From NCBI GenBank assembly GCA_902478715.1, contig CABSMC010000024.1, positions 1 through 32,196 on the forward strand: a stretch of DNA of 32,196 nucleotides, read 5' to 3'. The position numbers and the translations under genes are program-made. Each line of letters begins with the position of its first letter. The stretch's first letter is position 1. Of the stretch, positions 29,675-32,196 are shown in pieces. This DNA comes from an uncultured Adlercreutzia sp. (GTDB lineage Bacteria; Actinomycetota; Coriobacteriia; Coriobacteriales; Eggerthellaceae). The notes under the pieces were generated by a model. It was not told where the DNA came from. It did no database searches and saw nothing but the letters and a program-made list of their open reading frames with translations.

Positions 29675-31156
29675 TTACTTGTGGTAGTAGCGATGCTGCT
29701 CGTACTTCGGCTCGCAGCACACGTTGATGCCGAGCGTGCGGTAGAGCTTCTCGTCGGCCGCCGAGATGATGACCGAGAAGTAGGCGTCGCAGCCGCGCAG
29801 CTTGTCCACGTTGTCGATGAGCCTCTCCGCCAGCGGGTTGTGCACCGAGGAGATGGACAGCGCCAGCAGCGTCTCGTCGGAGTGCAGGCGCGGATTGTGG
29901 CTGCGCAGATGGGCGGTCTTCAAGTGGCAGATGGGCTCCAGCACGTCGTCGGAGATGACGTACAGCTCGTCGTCGACCCCCGAGACACCCTTGAGCGCAT
30001 TCATGAGCAGAGCCGACGCCGCGCCGAGCAAATTGCCCGTCTTGCCCGTGACCACGCGCCCGTCGGGCAGCACCATGGCGCCGGCGGGGCCTCCGGTGGT
30101 CTCCTCCTTCAGCAGCGCCGCGGAGCGGGCCGGCGAGAGGTTCTGGTTGATGCCCGCCTGGTTCATCAGAAGCTCGATCTTCTTCAGGGCCGCCTCGCCC
30201 ACGCCCGTGCGCTTGATCTCCTCGGCCGTTTGGAAATAGCGGCGCACGATCTCGTTGTTGCCCGCCTCGCGGCACACGGCGTCGTCGGAGATAGCAAGCC
30301 CCGCCATGTTCACGCCCATATCCGTGGGCGACTGGTACGGACATGCGCCGGAGATGCGCTCCATCGTGGCGCGCAGCACCGGGAAGATCTCCACGTCGCG
30401 GTTGTAGTTCACCGTGGTCTCGCCATAGGCCTCCAGATGGAAGGGATCGATGATGTTATCGTCGTCCAGATCGGCCGTGGCCGCCTCATAGGCGATGTTC
30501 ACCGGATGGGTGAGCGGCAAATTCCAAATGGGGAACGTCTCGTACTTCGCATAGCCGGCGGTGACCCCGCGCTTGTGCTCGTGATAGAGCTGCGAGAGGC
30601 AGGTGGCCATCTTGCCCGAGCCCGGACCGGGAGCCGTCACCACCACGAGCGGACGCTCGGTCTCGATGTACTCGTTCTTGCCGAAGCCCTCATCCGAAAC
30701 GATGTGATCGATGTCGTTGGGGTACCCCGGAATGGGATAGTGCAGATAGCTCGTGATGCCCATGGCCGTAAGACGACGGCGGAACAGGTCGGCGTTGGGC
30801 TGGTTGGCATAGCGGGTGATGACGACCGAGCCCACCTTGAATCCCATGGAGCGGAAGATGTCCATGAGACGCAGCACATCCTCGTCGTAGGTGATGCCGA
30901 GGTCGCCGCGCACCTTCGAGCGCTCGATGTCGTTGGCGTTGATGGCGATGACGATCTCCACGTCGTCCTTCATCGATTGCAGCATGGAGATCTTCGTGTC
31001 CGGCTTGAAGCCAGGCAGCACGCGCGAGGCATGGTAGTCGTCGAAGAGCTTGCCGCCGAACTCCAGGTAGAGCTTGCCGCCGAACTGATCCACCCGCTCG
31101 CGGATGCGCTCGGCCTGCAGCTCGATGTACTTGTCGTTGTCGAATCCTTCGCGCAT
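29675..31156 (-). CDS. DUF1846 / UPF0371 family protein
   Basis: 493 residues, standard for this family of soluble proteins with unknown function. Conserved stretches include GFDNDKYIELQAERI at the N-terminus, LYLEFGGKLFDDYHASRVLPGF, VVVTAPGPGSGKMATCLSQ (about 171-189, P-loop-like), FPIWNLPLTHPVN, EAYGETTVNYNRD, SPTDMGVNMAG and GKTGNLLGAASALLMNALK. The ATG follows AAAGGAG with 8-base spacing; the upstream extension has no support. First gene of the operon with the TRIC channel and asparaginase. ATP or nucleotide binding is suggested by the glycine-rich loop but not established. Confidence 0.93.
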   Translation of the reverse strand: MREGFDNDKYIELQAERIRERVDQFGGKLYLEFGGKLFDDYHASRVLPGFKPDTKISMLQSMKDDVEIVIAINANDIERSKVRGDLGITYDEDVLRLMDIFRSMGFKVGSVVITRYANQPNADLFRRRLTAMGITSYLHYPIPGYPNDIDHIVSDEGFGKNEYIETERPLVVVTAPGPGSGKMATCLSQLYHEHKRGVTAGYAKYETFPIWNLPLTHPVNIAYEAATADLDDDNIIDPFHLEAYGETTVNYNRDVEIFPVLRATMERISGACPYQSPTDMGVNMAGLAISDDAVCREAGNNEIVRRYFQTAEEIKRTGVGEAALKKIELLMNQAGINQNLSPARSAALLKEETTGGPAGAMVLPDGRVVTGKTGNLLGAASALLMNALKGVSGVDDELYVISDDVLEPICHLKTAHLRSHNPRLHSDETLLALSISSVHNPLAERLIDNVDKLRGCDAYFSVIISAADEKLYRTLGINVCCEPKYEQHRYYHK

Positions 31157-31228
31157 GGGCGACACTCCTTTGACGACCGAGATCCCACCATCGGCGCCAC
31201 TCGCTGGCAGCGCCCCGATAACCGATTC

Positions 31229-31234
31229 AGTATA
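31229..31234 (-). promoter_or_regulatory. Possible -10 box (TATACT) of the DUF1846 operon
   Basis: TATACT lies 73 bases before the DUF1846 ATG on the minus strand, in the only gap before the operon. The -35 region does not match consensus. Confidence 0.45.
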
Positions 31235-31326
31235 GCGCAGGGCCCATCGCCGTCGCCGCGAAATCACCATGTTCGCCGCTTCTGCACAGACACCGCAGAG
31301 AGGCCCCGGCCGGGCACATACAAGGA

Positions 31327-31347
31327 GCGCCGGCACAGGGCCGGCGC
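31327..31347 (-). terminator. Hairpin terminator after the DUF1269-like gene
   Basis: GCGCCGGC / GCCGGCGC forms an 8-bp perfect GC stem with a 5-base loop, 33 bases past the stop codon on the minus strand. The tail CTCCTTGTATG is only moderately T-rich. Confidence 0.6.
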
Positions 31348-31379
31348 ATCGAATCAACGATTTACGCGGAAGGAAGTGG

Positions 31380-31868
31380 TTAGCACTTGCCCAGCTCGCA
31401 CTTGAGCTCTTCCTCGTCCTTGATGGAAAGAGAAGTCTGCAGCACGTCGCCGCCGAAGGGGCGCATGGCGTCGACGAACTTGTCCTCGGTCATCTCGTTC
31501 ACCACCATGAACACGGCGGCCTCGTCCTTTTCGGTCAGCAGATTGCGCACGCGGTTCTGGAAATCCTCGTCCACGCCGCGCTTCACGAAGAACCCGGTGA
31601 TGGCTCCCAGGCCGGCGCCGATGGCCGCGCCCCAGAAGGGAATAAGGAAGATGAGGCCGAACAGCATGCCCCAGAACAGTCCCCACACGGTGGAGTTGCC
31701 AATGGGCTGGCCGGGCGTGACCACATCGAACTTGCCGTTGTCGCGCTTGGCCACCACGGCGACCGACTGCAGGTTCACGATAAGATCGTTGTCGAGATTC
31801 AAGACTTCCTGGTAGGCCTGCTTGGCCTTATCCTCGGTGGGGTACCCCAGAACAAGCAAGGTTGACAT
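31380..31868 (-). CDS. DUF1269-like small membrane protein
   Basis: 162 residues. A soluble N-terminal part (MSTLLVLGYPTEDKAKQAYQ, about 1-60) is followed by a Gly-rich hydrophobic hairpin (about 62-96, with GLFWGMLFGLIFLIPFWGAA and GAGLGAITGFF) and a soluble C-terminal part (FVKRGVDEDFQNRVRNLL, then MTEDKFVDAMRPFGGDVLQT). This layout matches the DUF1269 family of membrane-associated proteins of unknown function, often stress-linked. The ATG follows AAAGGA with 7-base spacing; the open frame extends 13 codons upstream without a ribosome-binding site. It ends with a short Cys-containing tail (CELGKC). Confidence 0.85.
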   Translation of the reverse strand: MSTLLVLGYPTEDKAKQAYQEVLNLDNDLIVNLQSVAVVAKRDNGKFDVVTPGQPIGNSTVWGLFWGMLFGLIFLIPFWGAAIGAGLGAITGFFVKRGVDEDFQNRVRNLLTEKDEAAVFMVVNEMTEDKFVDAMRPFGGDVLQTSLSIKDEEELKCELGKC

Positions 31869-32196
31869 GAGCGCGTCCTTTCTCTGATGTATCAGCGACT
31901 CCCTCACTGTAAAGAAAGCCCGCTCGCCTTTTTCGCACGGAGGGCTCGCCGTTGCCGCCCCTCCCCCATTCAGTCAACGCCGCGTCACCTATCCCTCCAT
32001 GCCCCGCGGCTCTAAGCCCCGAAAGCGGAGCTCACCCTTCGTTCGAGCCCTTTCCGTGAGAAAATGCCAGTTCGACCCCGCTTTGGTAAGCGGGGAGGCT
32101 GCCAAAGCGGCCACCAAGTGGCATTTCCTGCCAAAGCGGGCCCCAACTGGCATTTTTCGAGCCTCCGCCCCCCTTCGCCATTGCTATACCAGGGTC
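31869..32196. other. Intergenic region at the right edge
   Basis: 328 bases with no gene. It holds the leader of the DUF1269-like gene (a weak TACAGT -10 candidate about 35 bases before the ATG on the minus strand), a GC-rich stretch without structure that I can name (31930-32050), and the repeat cluster at 32061-32157. Confidence 0.6.
32061..32157. repeat. Repeat cluster: two 29-bp tandem units plus one inverted copy
   Basis: A motif AAATGCCAgTT....CCGCTTTGG occurs three times: once on the plus strand (32061-32086) and twice on the minus strand (32102-32126 and 32131-32156). The two minus copies are direct repeats with a 29-base period, differing at a few positions. The outer pair forms a long inverted repeat, and CCCCGCTT-TGGT-AAGCGGGG (32077-32096) is a perfect 8-bp hairpin inside. 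The units touch each other, so there are no spacers. It may continue beyond the window. Confidence 0.65.

Noticed and set aside
26961..30344. Very long antisense open frames, for example 26961-30344 minus, 27950-31405 plus and 20039-22441 plus
   Set aside because: They lie opposite well-supported genes, have no recognisable domains or ribosome-binding sites, and have the His/Gly/Arg-rich composition produced by reading GC-biased codons in the wrong frame.
32102..32157. CRISPR array suggested by 29-bp repeats
   Set aside because: The units are directly adjacent with no spacers, there are only two direct copies, a third is inverted, and no cas genes are present.

Overview
The window (about 32.2 kb, GC-rich) is chromosomal DNA of a high-GC Gram-positive bacterium. 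Gene content points to the Actinomycetota, most likely Coriobacteriia of the Eggerthellaceae type. The reasons are a complete mraZ-to-ftsQ division and cell-wall (dcw) cluster without ftsA, followed by ftsZ, pgeF, yggS, sepF, yggT and divIVA; a short ThiC; and a UPF0371/DUF1846 gene. The genus is inferred from content, not from a database search. Nearly all genes are on the minus strand, so the text below follows transcription from right to left.

Left block (1-3937, minus): a thiamine region. thiN (thiamine pyrophosphokinase) is followed by a clear TPP riboswitch, then thiC, thiE, an isochorismatase-family cysteine hydrolase and a thiD cut by the window edge. Together they make HMP-PP, couple it to the thiazole and convert thiamine to TPP; the thiazole branch is not in the window. 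Type A RNase P RNA (rnpB, 4694-5068, plus) is divergent from thiN.

Central block (5316-26501, minus): two division and cell-wall transcription units. Unit 1 runs mraZ, rsmH, ftsL, ftsI, murE, murF, mraY, murD, ftsW, murG, murC, murB, ftsQ with very tight spacing. It starts at a promoter covered by MraZ-box repeats at 10-bp phase and ends at a rho-independent terminator just after ftsQ. Where ftsA would lie there are 715 non-coding bases with an inverted-repeat element and the ftsZ promoter. Unit 2 runs ftsZ, pgeF, yggS, sepF, yggT, divIVA. SepF presumably anchors FtsZ to the membrane in place of FtsA.

Right block (26952-31868): a XerC/D-type tyrosine recombinase (plus) is divergent from mraZ and meets, stop codon to stop codon, a minus-strand operon of DUF1846/UPF0371 protein, TRIC-type cation channel and type I L-asparaginase. 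A small DUF1269-like membrane protein lies further right.

No prophage, insertion sequence, CRISPR array or tRNA is visible. The less ordinary material is in the gaps: four unrelated palindromic or repeat elements (2123-2276, 5114-5213, 10339-10540, 32061-32157), MraZ-box-like arrays facing both mraZ and xerC, arginine-rich cytoplasmic tails on four divisome proteins with acidic tails on SepF and MurB, and a KTS triad variant in FtsI. I found no defence or otherwise plainly new multi-gene system.
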